Below are positions 39,473 to 52,270 of a DNA stretch of 64,000 nucleotides, piece after piece (position 1 is the stretch's first letter; every line of letters starts with the position of its first letter). A program made the translations under genes and the position numbers. This DNA is from Glandiceps talaboti (Eukaryota > Hemichordata > Enteropneusta > Spengelidae), in NCBI RefSeq assembly GCF_964340395.1, contig NC_135564.1:5102861-5166860 (forward strand), written 5' to 3'. The notes beneath the pieces were generated by a model. It was not told where the DNA came from. It did no database searches and worked only from the letters and a program-made list of their open reading frames with translations.

Positions 39473-39645
39473 AGAGAACAGTGCTCGATGCAATATTAGT
39501 AGCAGAGGTAAATTCTAATTCAAGGATATTTATTTTAAATGGCTGAGCCTCTAAAATCAGATCATCATCTTTGTAATTGTGTTGAGTTGTGTTAATGTAC
39601 ATCAAAAAGTGGTTGGTTGAGAGTCAGTATCAAATGTCTATGGTG
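39472..39645 (+). repeat. Dispersed repeat, longest copy
   Basis: Left part (GAGAACAGTGCTCGATGCAA, TAGTAGCAGAG) matches 9,127-9,172. Right part (AGCCTCTAAAATCAGATC, GGTTGAGAGTCAGTATCAAA) matches 21,104-21,215. The other loci are therefore partial copies of this unit, all next to or near microsatellites or introns. Confidence 0.5.
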
Positions 39646-40729
39646 ATTCCTCCCAAAGTTTGTCAAGACGTTGCTCAAAAGACAGTATAATTGGCACTGA
39701 AACCAAAGACATGTAGTAGATATTGAATATTTACACTATTAGAGTATTTGTGTTCCATTTAGCCATAAGTATGTTCCTTAAAAAATATATACTTGTGCCC
39801 TTTAATTGCACCAAGATTAAACATTATTAGGTATTTAAGTTGTTAAATATATTCCCAAATCTTATCTCATCCTAATCAGCTATAATGCTACTGTTGTGTA
39901 TATATAAACTCTCCTTTTATACTCTCCAAGGCATTTAGGTTGTGAGTGGTCTACTATAAGATGACCAGATTGTGATGGCTGACAATATTTCACTTGTATC
40001 TTGTATGAAAGTGTTTTTATGGTATATCAATGGTTTTCTCAATTGCAATATATCTCAATTGATCAGTCTTGGTATATTTATAAAGACATTAACAGTCGAG
40101 TGCTCTATCACTCAAGGACTTTAATTTGCACACTAGTGTAGTCACATATCTTACTACTTTTGCAATGAAATTGTATGTTTGCTCAATTAAATTATTCCAA
40201 TAATGTTTAGTATTTATACATGCCATTTAAATTTTAACTAGGTTAGAAATTTTTATTTAATATACAGGAAGCAGAAAAATACTTGGCTTTGATCCAATTA
40301 TACAGTATTTGCTTTCCTTGGCTAAAAGTAACTTAGATAGTGTTTAAAAATCATTTTAAAAAGGCAAGTATACCTCCCATTTATTTAGTTGAATCAAGCC
40401 ATTGGCTACCGCACTTTATTCATTTCCTCTAGTAAAAGTTATACATGGATCATGATTGCAAAAAACCGTAGACTGAACATGAGAGTTGGTATTTGATAGG
40501 GTTTCTCACTAGAACAGAAATCCAGAATTTAGTATACAATAATCCATACATACTGTATGTGTGCTGTGACACCTAAAGGGAATGTGATTTATTGCAATAT
40601 TAATAGTTTGGTATCCGTTTATTGCAGGCTGTACATGTATGTATAAATTTATAAATTTAAATCCAATTTGTATAATTTCGTCATTGCTGTCACGTCATTC
40701 CAGGCAATTGACCTGGCTGGCCATTTCAT

Positions 40730-41095
40730 TTATCCTGCATGCCTCGGGCACTAATCTTAGTCTCAGTATTACCTGGAAATTAAATTATGATATGCAATAT
40801 GCTTATGCCATCAACTAGCCTGCATGCCTTAATCTGGCATTATAACTTTAAGCCTAAGATTTCCAGGAAGTCAAATTATAACATGCAAATATTAGCATGC
40901 ATGCCTTCAGGCATTAAATCTCAGATTTCCAAGAAGTTACGATATGTAATGCTTATCATACAGCTAGCCTGCATACCTTCATGCATCAAGTCTCACCATT
41001 TCTAGGAAGTCAAATTATGATATGCAATGCTTAATGCTTCTGTGCTAGCAATAACCTTTAGGCATTAAGTCTCATTAAGTTTCTAGGAAGTCAAA
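40730..41095. repeat. Degenerate 65-90-bp tandem repeat
   Basis: Four to five imperfect units built on CTAGCCTGCATGCCTTxAGG, CATTAAxTCTCA, TTTCxAGGAAGTCAAATTAT and GATATGCAATGCTTA. GGAAGT-like anchors fall near 40,774, 40,866, 40,932, 41,004 and 41,087. Confidence 0.75.
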
Positions 41096-42084
41096 GTGCA
41101 ATATTACATTGAGAATGATGGACACACTATTACTTCAACAAACTCTATGGCTCGTAGTGACAAGGACCCCTTAGGTCACTCATCTTTTCCTTGGTTGAAC
41201 AAAGAAATAATGTGGGAGTAATGTCTAATTATTCAAATTCATTATTGTGTTGTGGGTAATGCTTTATGAAATGTGTATTGTTTAACTTGATAGGTATTGG
41301 CTGGCTAATGTATTAGCATATACATGAAAGTTTTGAAAATTTTGATCATGATAGCTTTGTAAAGCATATGCAATGTATTTCCAAAATGCAATAACCGTTG
41401 GGGTATATATCTATAATTATTTTCAATCGTCAAAATATTTTGCCACCATAGATATATATAATAATCTATTTGACATTTTAGAGTAAATATGAATTATCAT
41501 CATTTTTGATCAGAATTGCACTATAACTATTCAAAATCAGACTTTTTTATATTTTGAATATACAATCCACTTTTATATATTCACTATTTTTGTTTTGTGA
41601 TAACTTACTTTTGAAAGTTTATTTGTTACTTTGAAATGTGAATGGAAATCTGAATGTTTAGATTGAAAAAAACTATGATTGGGTGTGTAGTACTAAGCAA
41701 TTACATAGCCTATTTATATTTTCATAATTTTAACTTTTTCGTACCGGAAGCAATTTCCACAATAAAATAATGTTAAGACCTAGCTTTTCACTGCCAACCC
41801 TAAACTTTTTTTAATGTCTTTGAAAAAATTTTAATAAAATTGCAAAAATTGTGAAATAGTGGATGTGGAAACTGACATCAATTTAAAAAGACAATATAAA
41901 ACTGTTCTTCCAATCTGTAATGGCTGTACATCTGATAGGAAGAAATAAACAACACAGAGACCATTTGGAAAACAATGGAAAACATGAACTAAACACTCAC
42001 ACATGAAAAAAAAATAAAAATAAAAATAAAATAAAAAATCTACCTACCCCACCTATTCTAAAATTGAGCGTAACTGGAACCTCA

Positions 42085-42285
42085 CAATATTTTTTATTAG
42101 GCCTAATTAGAGTTGCAGGTTATATTAAAAGATTGACAAATAGATGATACAATTTCCTTCTAGAGGAGAAATAATCATATTTTTATTGCAATATTTTTAT
42201 TAGGCATAATTAGAGTTGCAAGTTATATTAAAAAGTTGACAAATGGATGATACACTTTCCTTCCGGAAGAGAAATAATAATTATA
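42085..42285 (+). repeat. Tandem duplication of about 105 bp
   Basis: ATATTTTTTATTAGGCxTAA, TTAGAGTTGCAxGTTATATT and TTTCCTTCxxGAxGAGAAAT occur twice (start about 42,088 and 42,192) with few differences. Confidence 0.85.
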
Positions 42286-44794
42286 TGATAACAAATATAT
42301 TATATTATCTCACTTATTATACAACTACATGCCCTTGTGAATTGACTCTTTTTGTAGGAAGGAAGTGCTTGTTTGTCTGACTGTTTCAGTTTCTGTGAAT
42401 TATTAAGGCGTTTATTAATTCCAATATTACAGATTAAAAATGTATGAAATACACCTACATTTACTTATTAACAGCTTTAGGCTAATTTCCAATATTAACA
42501 TTTATCTCACGCACGAGTCAGTTTTGGAATATTATTAAGAGTTTTTCAATCATTTTGAAGTTGGTAGAGTATGTTATTATTCTAGAGTTTTACCACTTTG
42601 GTACGTCACAAAAATAGATATAATTTTAATTCAGTGTCGACATCATGACCTTCTGCTCCACATGCTTATACATATTATAGGCTTCATGTATGAAAATGTC
42701 AGCCCCTTGTTCTATTTTGACCCTCTAGCCTGAGGTTAAATTTAAATGTCATTACCCTCAAGTCCTCAGAATTGTGTTTCCATGACAATTGAACACTTTA
42801 CTCTTTAATGTGATATTTCTAGGTCCCACTAACCATATAAATGTTACCCAATTTCTCCCATTGCCAAAATTCTGCATTTGCTGTAAGCTAATGCAGAATG
42901 GACATTTCAGGATATTGAAACTTGCAAATATTAAAATTTATTGATATCTTAATGAATTTTGAATTCTTTTTTGTGTCTATAAATTATTCATTCGAAATTC
43001 ATTTCTCACCAGGCAGAATTTTTTAATAAAACATAATTGATATGGGGTATTTTGACCTTTAAATGAATAAATATTTAATCATAAAATTTAATCTAATATT
43101 GGATCACTGTGTAACAAAGTCAATATAAAATAAACAGGTGTGTGGGCATTGGTCTATATTTTATTGTATGTATGGGATGAATATTTCACATATTAATGAT
43201 ATTTTTTTCATCTTTTTATTATATGTTTATCCTAGGGAATTTTGAAGATTGCATATTCATAAATATTCATAAAAAAACTATTTTACATTGTAAGTCAGGG
43301 TAATGATGAAAGAGTATATTTTAAATAAAAGTTTTATTTATTCAATAGTACCCTACTAAACATACATAATTTGTATAATGCAAAAGAAATTTAAGGTTGC
43401 AAATTGACATTTTGACGTCAAGCGTTTTTATTCTTTAGGGGTTCAGGCTTATTTGATAAGACGGGGAGCCACTCCCCCCTCCCCCAAGCCTCATACTTGA
43501 ATTGCTTCTTGCTTATACTTGTGTCAGCACTGATTAGATTGGTTAGAAGTATAGCTAAGTTTATTTTGCTAGGTTGTTGCTTCCTGTAATTTTGAATTCA
43601 ATATCTGTTTGTATAGTCCTCAGAAGACAATGATATTGATAAAATGAAGTTTCTGTTTACACCAATGCCCCTTTTCCTTATCTTCATTGATGATAGAAAG
43701 GAAATAATTCCATGCATAGCCTGTTGACAGATGGTGGAGTTCTGTTATGTTTGTTTTAGTAATGACCATATGTTATAACAGTGGCAAAGGAAATTGTTTA
43801 ACAACATGACATGAATTTCATATTAAGAACAGATACACTACTCAGGACTCTAGCATATAGAAAATTCTTGAAATTTTTGTTGCGATTTCACATAATGTTT
43901 ATTACTACAGGGGTAAATTTCAGATAATTTATTGTTACAGTGAGAAATGTACAAATTTTGGCAGACTCTAATTGAAGAAGCAGCCAGTTTTCGAGGGCTT
44001 TGATGCTACCAGTAGATTCTTTGCATTAATTGCCAGATTATTTACATAATCACGCAATGGCTAAACTCACATTTTCAAATTAGTTTTTGCATGGTCAAAT
44101 AGTGAAATGATAATTGTTTGTCTCTGAAAGAATGAAAGATATTTAATCATCTTTGTTTGTACACCGGTTGGTATTACAATAATGAGGAACAGAGGAATTC
44201 GGGAATTGTCATATGTTATCGTGCAAATCTGTATTTTACTATAAGTGATTCAATCGTAAGTTCACAGTTTATTGAACTTTCAAGAAAGAGTTAGATTGAG
44301 CACAGGGGCATGTAATATTTCATAGATTGTTGTTTTCTTATTGCTTAGAATGCCGTTTTCTTAGGAAAATATCGTACGAATCTTGCTGCTACAAATGTAT
44401 CAATCTCTATACTACTAAGAAATATTTACATGTAGGAATATATATTAATCAAAAGGTTGTTATATTTAGTCTGTAGACCTGGAAAACAACAATCTATGAA
44501 ATATTACACGCCCCTGTGAGATTGAGTAGCTAATGTACACAATTGGAACACAGCAGAATGCAGATGATCTCTATACAGTATGTTTAAATGCAGTCTAGCT
44601 GTTGCTTCAACAAGTATTAATTTGTACGGAATCAAATTAAGTGATTTAATGCACATATTATGTAAATACTGGACTTCATTTCCTTCCTGTACTTTCAGTG
44701 CATTAGACGTTAATTTACATTTGAATAATCTGACATTAATGTAACTGCATTTGTCTATACAAATCAACGGCAGTGTGTGATTTTTTTTTTTTTA

Positions 44795-45280
44795 CAATGA
44801 CTGATTTTCATCTGGAACACAAAGAAAGCTATGTATGTAATATAAAGGCAAAAGATAATACTAAAGATCAATTAATATTGTGGTAATTAACTGACAAAAT
44901 TTGACAAAATTTACTATAAGTGTGTCTGTGTTGGCTGTGTATTATAATTGAATAGTTTTCATCTGGAACACTAACCTGGAACACTATAGGAAGCATGATA
45001 TTATACATAGGCAAATGTTGATATTAAAGATAAAATTTATCATAGATATACAGGCAAAATTTGACCAAATTCACTGCATGTTTTTAATGGCTATGTGACG
45101 TGGTTATAATGAATGATTGTTATCTGAAACACTAGGGAGCTTAGATGTACATGTACATACAGGTAATTGTAGTATAGCTCTGTCAAATTTATTGCAGGTA
45201 CAGTATTTCATCTACACTAGTCAATCATACAGTGGTCAGGAATAAATTAAATATGACCGAATTCACTGCATGATACATCT
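44795..45280 (+). repeat. Degenerate tandem repeat of about 160-180 bp, three units
   Basis: Units share TTTTCATCTGGAACACxxA, AAAGATxAAxTT, GACAAAATTTGACxAAATT and CACTGCATG near 44,808, 44,958 and 45,120. The last is strongly diverged. Confidence 0.55.
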
Positions 45281-46401
45281 GTAACGCCGTCTATCAGATA
45301 GTTCTACATGTCAGTTAATTTTCTTAATTGCATCTTAAAAAGTGGGAAACTCACTCATGTGATAAATAAAATCCCCATAAAACCAAGCTAATTTGTTTCC
45401 ATGGCGACTTGTAGGAAACGTAGCAGTGTCATAACTGTGTATTTTATCACAGGTAATGAGAGTTTTGTGTACCTGTCAATTTATATGATGAAATTACAGA
45501 GCGAACCTTTGTATGCTCAGACTCTACATTTAACTCACTCTCCATAATGAGTTAAATGCATGAAAATGTCAATTTCTAGGGACATAGTAAGCTATGCATT
45601 GAATGAATATTGGAAAACTTCAAACTTTATTTTATATCTACATGTTATACTTTCACAAAATTAATCTGGTATAATTTTGCAATTCATGACTTAAAAGTTA
45701 CCCTGTAGTGACAATTAGTTTTTGCATGTTGCACTGCATTTTTCTCTATGATTTTGAGGTCAAAGGTTATTTTTTGGTGTACACTAAAAAATTCTACCAT
45801 GTAATATTATAGTGAAATAATTTATTTGATTTGCGTAACTGCATGTATAGAGATATGTCACTCAACTACACATAATATGTTTCAGTAAACACAAAATACT
45901 GTAAACCTGAAAATTATTTTTGCTAAAGACTTATTTTTCGCTTATTTTGCTGGAAATACAAAATGCAAAAAACTTATATAAGTGACCAAAATGCCTTCTT
46001 GTACATGAACACAATCTGATAATTTTGTGAAAACTATTCTTTGAGAACTACAGTACAGAATTTTCTAGTGGTGAAAATATCTAGACTTATAGGAAATCAT
46101 ATAAAACAAAAATATTGTAATAATATCCAGATCTAATGTATATGTCTCTTTCTAAATGAAGTCGGAATATAGTTTTTTGTCACATATTAAGTTGTGAGTA
46201 ATGATATGTAACTAATTTTAGTTATGGAGGTTTCAGTTTAAACTAATTAATTTGCTTATTATGATTTAAAAATGAACTAATTTATCATTGAATCATTGTC
46301 ATTTTTTATGACAGTAAGATGAAAGTATATGTGAACGTGATTGTAATATAACAGACTGGATAGAATCATTTGTTTGGCATTTAATTTATACCAAAAAAGA
46401 A

Positions 46402-46554
46402 CATACATACATACATACATACATACATACATACATACATACATACATACATACATACATACATACATACATACATACATTAATACATACATACATACAT
46501 ACATACATACATACATACATACATACATACATACATACATACATACATACATAC
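46402..46554. repeat. (ATAC)n microsatellite
   Basis: About 38 units with a single TTAA interruption near 46,480. Apparent Thr-Tyr-Ile-His and Cys-Met-Tyr-Val frames are artefacts. Confidence 0.97.
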
Positions 46555-46739
46555 GAGCTTAGTTGCCAAAGGTGGACCCTAAATGTCACACCCCTATAAA
46601 CCCCCCTTGGTGGAACCATGATTTCCGAGGGAGATAGAAACAAACAAATATGGAAAACATCATGAAGACAAGCTAATAAATATTTCTGTCACAATGGATT
46701 CCTTGAAATGTTATTGCTTCTACTTTTCGTTATTTCCAT

Positions 46740-47337
46740 TATATTGTGGAACCTTATACGTATAGAGATGTGTATAGTGAACCCTTGTGTATGCAACTCG
46801 CAGAGATAATCATGGTGAATCATGGTGTATGCCACTCGTTTACAGATGACAATTGTGAAACTTTGTGTATGCAAACTTGCAAGGCATTGAGCATGGTGAA
46901 CCATTACGTTCTGTCACTAAACCACAGCCATGTATGCACATTGCTAACTGATGACATTGTTTTTAGCAAACTTATAAACAGCTTATGAGATGTTTTAGGC
47001 CAGGTTAACATCAATGACAGGGTGTCCAAGGTGAAAAGTCAAAACGTGAAAGCTTGTGTATGTAACTCCCTAGAGATATATGAATGGTGCACCCTAGTGT
47101 ATGTGAAGCTCTACAGAGATGAGATGGTGAGCCCTTGTCTATGTATACAACTCTTTATATATATATATGTGAATGGTGCACCCTTGTGTATGTAAAACTC
47201 TACAGAGATGAGATGGTGAGCCCTTGTGTGTGTATATAACTCTCTATAGATATATGAATGGTGCACCCTAGTGTATGTAAAACTCTACAGAGATGACATG
47301 GTGTGCCCTTGTGTATTTAAACTTATATATATGTATA
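46740..47337 (+). repeat. Dispersed to tandem 40/44-bp minisatellite, left part
   Basis: Alternating units of two related types. Type A contains AAACTCTACAGAGATGA and GGTGxGCCCTTGTGTATG. Type B contains ACTCTxTATAGATATxTGAA and TGGTGCACCCTxGTGTATGT. Copies are degenerate near 46,740-46,940 and clear from 47,050. The array is interrupted at 47,338 by a LINE 3' end. Confidence 0.8.
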
Positions 47338-47861
47338 TAGAATAGAATAGAATAGAATAGAATAGAATATAACATAACTTTATTGTCAATTTGGAAATAT
47401 TTCTTCCGCTTCACCAAAAAATAAAATAAAAGGCACATTACAGTTACAAACACACACTAAAAATAATTACAGTATTAAACACAAACACAGAATTAGAAAC
47501 AGTAAAAATATATATCTTCAATGTAGTTCTTTGAAAATGACAGGTTTGAATTCAGTATGATTATTGCACTTGGAATAAATGATTTAAAAAAAATGTTCTT
47601 GCGAGTTAAAGGTACTCTGTATCGTCTTCCTGAGGGCAACAATTCAAACTGTAAGTATAAAGGATGTGAGGTATCATTAACAATTGCTTGGGCTTTCCTG
47701 CGGACGGAGAGTTTGTAGAGGTCATGGAGCTGACTCTGCTTCTTACCAATTATTTTCCGGGCCAAATGTACAACTCATGTCAGTTTAGTTCTATTTTTAA
47801 CATTCAAGATGCCATACCAAACTTTCTATAAGGCTCTTGTATACCTTTTCAAGAACATTTT

Positions 47862-47862
<1 letters not shown>
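47338..47862 (-). mobile_element. 5'-truncated LINE with (TATTC)n tail, minus strand
   Basis: On the minus strand an open frame (47,765-47,493) encodes the C-terminal end of a non-LTR retrotransposon reverse transcriptase. It contains KIIGKKQSQLHDLY, the family-typical HPLYLQFELLPSGRRYRVPL, and KSFIPSAIIILN. The HPLxxEFxLLPSGRRYRVP...SFxPxAIxLLN pattern is well known in L2/CR1-like elements. Upstream, other frames give LYKSLIESL and KNRTKLTH, so the copy is frameshifted there. The element ends with CAATAAAGTTATG and a (TATTC)n tail at 47,339-47,370. It is inserted in the 40/44-bp minisatellite and truncated near a (TA)n tract at about 47,866. Confidence 0.85.
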
Positions 47863-47864
<2 letters not shown>

Positions 47865-47960
<96 letters not shown>

Positions 47961-47972
47961 TATATATATATA
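47865..47972. repeat. (TA)n microsatellite
   Basis: About 50 TA units with a TATTATAT and a TAAATA interruption. It sits at the 5' truncation point of the LINE fragment. Confidence 0.97.
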
Positions 47973-47999
47973 CAAATACATATATGTGTGTATGTATTT

Positions 48000-48440
48000 A
48001 ACTCTTTATAGATATGTGAATGGTGCGCCCTTGTGTATGTAAAACTCTACAGAGATGACATATGGTGCGCCCTTGTGTATGTAAAACTCTACAGAGATGA
48101 CATGGTGCGCCCTTGTGTATGTAAAACTCTACAGAGATGACATGGTGTGCCCTTGTGTATGTAAAACTCTACAGAGATGACATGGTGTGCCCTTGTGTAT
48201 GTAAAACTCTACAGAGATGACATGGTGTGCCCTTGTGTATGTAAAACTCTACAGAGATGACATGGTGTGCCCTTGTGTATGTAAAACTCTACAGAGATGA
48301 CATGGTGTGCCCTTGTGTATGTAAAACTCTACAGAGATGACATGGTGTGCCCTTGTGTATGTAACTATATAATGCCATATAGATATGTGAATGGTGCACC
48401 CTAGTGTATGTAAAGCCCTTCAGAGATGAGATGGTGAGCC
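48000..48440 (+). repeat. 40-bp minisatellite, homogeneous part
   Basis: About eight type A units (AAACTCTACAGAGATGACAT followed by GGTGTGCCCTTGTGTATG), almost identical at 48,035-48,365, with type B units at both ends. The homogeneity contrasts with the mixed A/B pattern at 47,050-47,330, so this part expanded more recently. Confidence 0.95.
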
Positions 48441-48494
48441 CTTGTGTATACAAACTTATATATATGTACACACATATATATGTGAATGGTATAA

Positions 48495-48625
48495 TAGATA
48501 TTCACATATCTATAAAGAGTTGTATACACACACAAAGGCTCACCATCTCATCTCTGTATAGTTTTACATACACTAGGTTGTACCATTCACATATCTATAA
48601 AGAGTTATATACATACATATGTATA
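48495..48625 (-). repeat. Inverted copy of the 40/44-bp units
   Basis: AGGCTCACCATCTCATCTCT, CATACACTAG and ACCATTCACATATCTATAAA are reverse complements of a B-A-B unit series at 47,160-47,290. The array therefore contains an inversion or foldback of about 120 bp. Confidence 0.85.
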
Positions 48626-49358
48626 GTGTTCCGGGAAGGGATTTATTGTTTATTTGCATTAAATTGGTAATGTCAGGTCTAATTAACCAATAATACATTA
48701 TGCAAATGATGACACAGTCTTGTACAGTGGGACATGTTCACACGCACACACATAATACTTACAAATTATATAAATATGTGTATATTCAATAATTCAAACC
48801 TGGTTTTTGAAAAAACTACGATTTATATTACCTGACATTTCAACTCATTCACTATAATTGCAATATGCAATATTACACACACATCCAATCAATGAGTACC
48901 AAAGACACTCTTTCTTGGTTAATGCCACTCTGAATTGTAACGTTTTTTATTGATCATAAACCCACAAACTGAACACTAAATGTGACAACAGTAATGTAAG
49001 AAAGGTGTAATAAATAACTTTCAGTCAACATCACATAAAAGTATCTGAGTATACCAATACTATAGCACACTGAAGACCAAAGCAAAAATATGATCCAATG
49101 CAAGTGAAATCATGATTCAAACAAAAACATATACAGTACTAAAATGTCACTCACAAGAAGACTGTAGTCAAAACCTAGACATGTTGTAAAATATCACACA
49201 CTAGAAGACTGTAGTCTCCAGCTAGACATTATACTACTTGTCATATGAGTTAATTAATAGGAATTAATAGGACTCCATGAAAGTGAATGGTCAGTATTTT
49301 AGCAAAACTAGTAGTAACAGCCCAGTTTCGGAATATCCAAGGTACAAAACTGGAAAAT
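48626..49358. other. Probable 3' untranslated region of the minus-strand gene
   Basis: AT-rich DNA between the minisatellite and the stop codon at 49,359. It holds an AATAAA on the minus strand at 48,946-48,951, giving a 3' untranslated region of about 400 nt. Confidence 0.45.
48946..48951 (-). promoter_or_regulatory. Probable poly(A) signal of the minus-strand gene
   Basis: Reads CAATAAAA on the minus strand, about 410 nt downstream of the stop codon of the terminal SANT-like exon. Confidence 0.45.
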
Positions 49359-49597
49359 TCAGTGGTATTGAGTTTCTTCATTTTTGACCAGCCAATTTCG
49401 AACATGATCTTTAATAATGCGCCATGAGCGCCCACTAAGAGAGGGTTCAAGTTCAATTGCTCGCAAGCACTCATCTTTCAACGGTACTCTTCTTTCTGCA
49501 TAATTTTTCTCCAAAGATCTATGTATAGCATCTTCTTCTTCAGGGGTCCACTTTCTGTTTTGTTTAGGTTTTCTAATGTTGAATTGTCTAGTAGCAA
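49359..49597 (-). CDS. Recombinase-derived gene, exon C (SANT/Myb-like C-terminus)
   Basis: Terminal exon of the minus-strand gene. The acceptor CTTCTATTTTCAG lies just above 49,597. Joined in phase 1 to exon B it encodes residues 937-1,015 of the visible protein and ends at TGA (49,359-49,361). The sequence RKWTPEEEDAIHRSLEKNY (W953) followed by RSWRIIKDHVRNW (W995, W1005) has the spaced tryptophans and acidic first helix of a SANT/Myb-like helical domain, a DNA- or chromatin-binding fold. Similar C-termini (W-T-x-E-E...K-D-E-C-L...E-P-x-L-x-x-R-S-W) follow the recombinase-like domain in a large family of uncharacterised metazoan proteins, as far as I recall. The phase match and exact fit (239 + 1 nt = 80 codons) support the join. 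Confidence 0.82.
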
Positions 49598-51054
49598 CTG
49601 AAAATAGAAGAGAAACATATCATAAAAAGGACAGATGGACCAACCAGTATGCAAAACAATTAAAGATCCTTACTTCTGAAAACAAAATCTTGATAATTAG
49701 GGGGGAGGGGGGGGGGGGGAGATTCAATATCTTCTACCGGTACTTTTAGCAGAATTTCCTTCAAGTAGCAAGAAAACAGGCCACTGTGAATGGCTTCTTT
49801 TTATAATAACTTCATTGTTATGACATTAATATGCCTCCTAAAAGACACTACGAAATACATTTTGAGTGTAATGACTCTGTCAATTTATGTACCAAATGAC
49901 CGGAACTCACCAAGGACATTGACATGTATAGGTGAATTGTTATTGGTTTAAATTACCTTTCCAGGATAGGTACAAAAACAAGGGAAGGTCTAATTGATGG
50001 AAACAAGTTTAAACTGAGTGTAAATATACCCACCCATATAGTGTAAATTCTGCAGTCTAGTTCATAAAAATTTGGGATCAACTCAGAATGACAGCTGAGG
50101 AAGATTGTGCAATTACCTCCAAATTCTTGATTAAGGCTATGTTTTTTTAACAAAATTCAGATTTTATAGTTCTTTCCGATTGTCATTGTGAGTTGCTCCC
50201 TATGAAAAGCAGAATTTATATTTAGTGTAGATAGCAGGCACTCAGCTACTTATGAGGTCTGTCCCAAACAAGTACAGTACATTTGTACATAACATGTATC
50301 AGGGTTTTAAAAACATTGTCAAAAACAGTATAGGCATGAATGCCTAATTTTAATATAACACAGTGCTAGCAACAATGAATAAATGCACAAAATATACATT
50401 TTTCATCAAAAGTCAAATTTTTGGCCTTACATTCAAACAACTTCACATTATCACTTATACTCTACAAACATTTATCTACCCAAAGTTATACACCAATCGT
50501 TATTAAAATCTGTAGACAGACATAGTGCTTGGATGGCCAATGTTCTGTTATGAAGTATATAATTTTACAAATTTTGTTCAATTTATGACCACACACACAA
50601 CCTTTCAGAGAGATGCAGTTGTATCGGTACACAATAACTGAACTGTGTAAAATTTACAGCAAAATGACAACCATATGGCCAGAATTTAATATTAACTCTG
50701 TGGAAATAGCTGTACTTACTTACTTACTTCCTTGCTGACTGCAAGTTTGACATGTAAAATAGTCAATCAGTATAAACTTCTATCTTTAAATACAGCACAT
50801 AAACCCAAACAATGCATGTAATCAAAGGTATATTTTTTGCACTTGGAACTACTCTTTCTGTAACTATCATAAGATATAAAGTGATGGGAAATATATCAGG
50901 GGAAAACAATGGTCTAATTGAAGGCTCACCTATCAACATGTTAAGATACCTTTTTGTTTCATCTGGTAACAATTAAATTTAAAGTCATCAAGTGAGAATG
51001 GTTTAGATGTAAAATTTTGTAAAATAAAGTTGAAAACAAAGCTAGTGAAAAAAA

Positions 51055-51185
51055 TTAGAAGAAAAATAATGATAAAAGAAGCAAAGTCAGGAAATTCAAC
51101 ACAACAAAAATGATTATACAGAGACACCAAGGGTTTTCCTCCTCTAGCTGCCTTCCTTGATGATGCCTGTTGTAAATATAACCAC
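51055..51185 (-). CDS. Candidate alternative terminal exon with hydrophobic tail
   Basis: On the minus strand, acceptor TTTATGTTTTTTTAG is followed by a segment that, joined to exon B in phase 1, stays open for 43 residues and ends at TAA (51,055-51,057). It encodes CGYIYNRHHQGRQLEEENPW followed by about 23 hydrophobic residues (CLCIIIFVVLNFLTLLLLSL and FFF). This would give an isoform lacking the SANT-like module but carrying a C-terminal membrane anchor. The T-rich strand makes hydrophobic residues likely by chance, so this is a hypothesis, not an established exon. It could also belong to another transcript. Confidence 0.3.
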
Positions 51186-51839
51186 CTAAAAAAACATAAA
51201 ACATTTTCTTAATATTGAATGACTATTATATCAATAAAAAGCCATTGGTTTTGGCTGTATCTATAGCTGACATCACATTAGACATGAATTCAATCACATT
51301 TGAAGGTCCTTCGTGCATTGATAGCATATAGACACCACGTACACTAGAAACGTTTAAGTTTTGATCCTTTTGCTCCTCAAAAAAGGAAGCAATATATATA
51401 TCAAAGCCTTGATTGAATGTTTAACCCTTCCATTCCTAAAGAAATATGAAATAATACGAAAACTTGATTTTCATGAACATTTTGGGAAATTTAAGAATAT
51501 TACTTCAGTAGGAAGTAATATATCTTGAATTTTGATCCAATATAAAGTTGATACATGTCTGAAAATTACAGAGAAACAAGAATTTTTGTTCAAAAAGTTT
51601 GGCGGGAAAGTTTCTAGTCCTGAAGGGGTTAAACAGAACTAGAATTTCTACCAGTCAGTAAGGTAATGATAGAGAGGTGTCATGTTATTGTACAATTACT
51701 GTATTATCTATCAAGGTAGAATGAGCCTCGGAATATAAATATATAATCTTATGCCCAAACTTCAGTTCTAAAACCTATTGTCATTAGAATTATCCTCTCC
51801 TCATTAAACGTAATGAAAACCAGATTTAAACTGAATGCC

Positions 51840-52270
51840 TTCCGTAAGGGAATCACTAATTACGCAAATTACCCATTGAAACTGTATGAAAAAATATTGT
51901 AATGAACTTTTTTGGACACAGCCCAAGTATCGACAATAATTATGTGAATTGTTCACTTGCTCTTTAGGTGGAATCAACAGCTTTTATAGTACATGTCACA
52001 TGATGTGCACTCTGTTACGTTTAACGTATGTACTAATTTATTGTATGCAGTCTAAAGTTATAGCCTAATTACCAAGACTCATTAATTATAAAAATTATTT
52101 ATTAACATGTTAGGTACATCAACAAACTTTATAGGACACAGACAATTTGTTATGGTTAATGTATTCATGAACGAATGGTATTGGAATTGAAGTATGCAGT
52201 CTTAAGATATAGCCTAATTACTGAAACTCATTAATTATGCAAATTATTCATTAACACTAATATATCTCAA
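51840..52270 (+). repeat. Degenerate duplication of about 147 bp
   Basis: GTATGCAGTCTxAAGxTATAG and CCTAATTACxxAxACTCATT followed by AATTATxxAAATTATT occur at about 52,045 and 52,192. A more diverged third copy (TCACTAATTACGCAAATTAC) lies near 51,853. Confidence 0.65.

Larger units (their letters stand above)
36600..40725. other. Probable intron or intergenic, no exon recognised
   Basis: AT-rich. I checked phase-0 acceptors (for example near 37,380, 37,815 and 40,628) for continuation of the 36,564 exon; each hits a stop or microsatellite within a few codons. Contains the microsatellites and hairpin listed separately. Confidence 0.5.
41096..46400. other. AT-rich non-coding stretch
   Basis: No exon, RNA gene or complete mobile element recognised, apart from the two tandem duplications listed separately. 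Very AT-rich (for example 42,900-43,400). Confidence 0.5.

Noticed and set aside
45180-45240. Possible second exon for the PPPY gene after TTTATTGCAG
   Set aside because: Opens for about 15 codons then stops without a donor.
51130-51175. Alternative acceptor ACAACAG on the minus strand giving SSRKAARGGKPL
   Set aside because: That frame needs phase 0. In the phase set by exon B it stops after seven residues, and the pyrimidine tract is poor.
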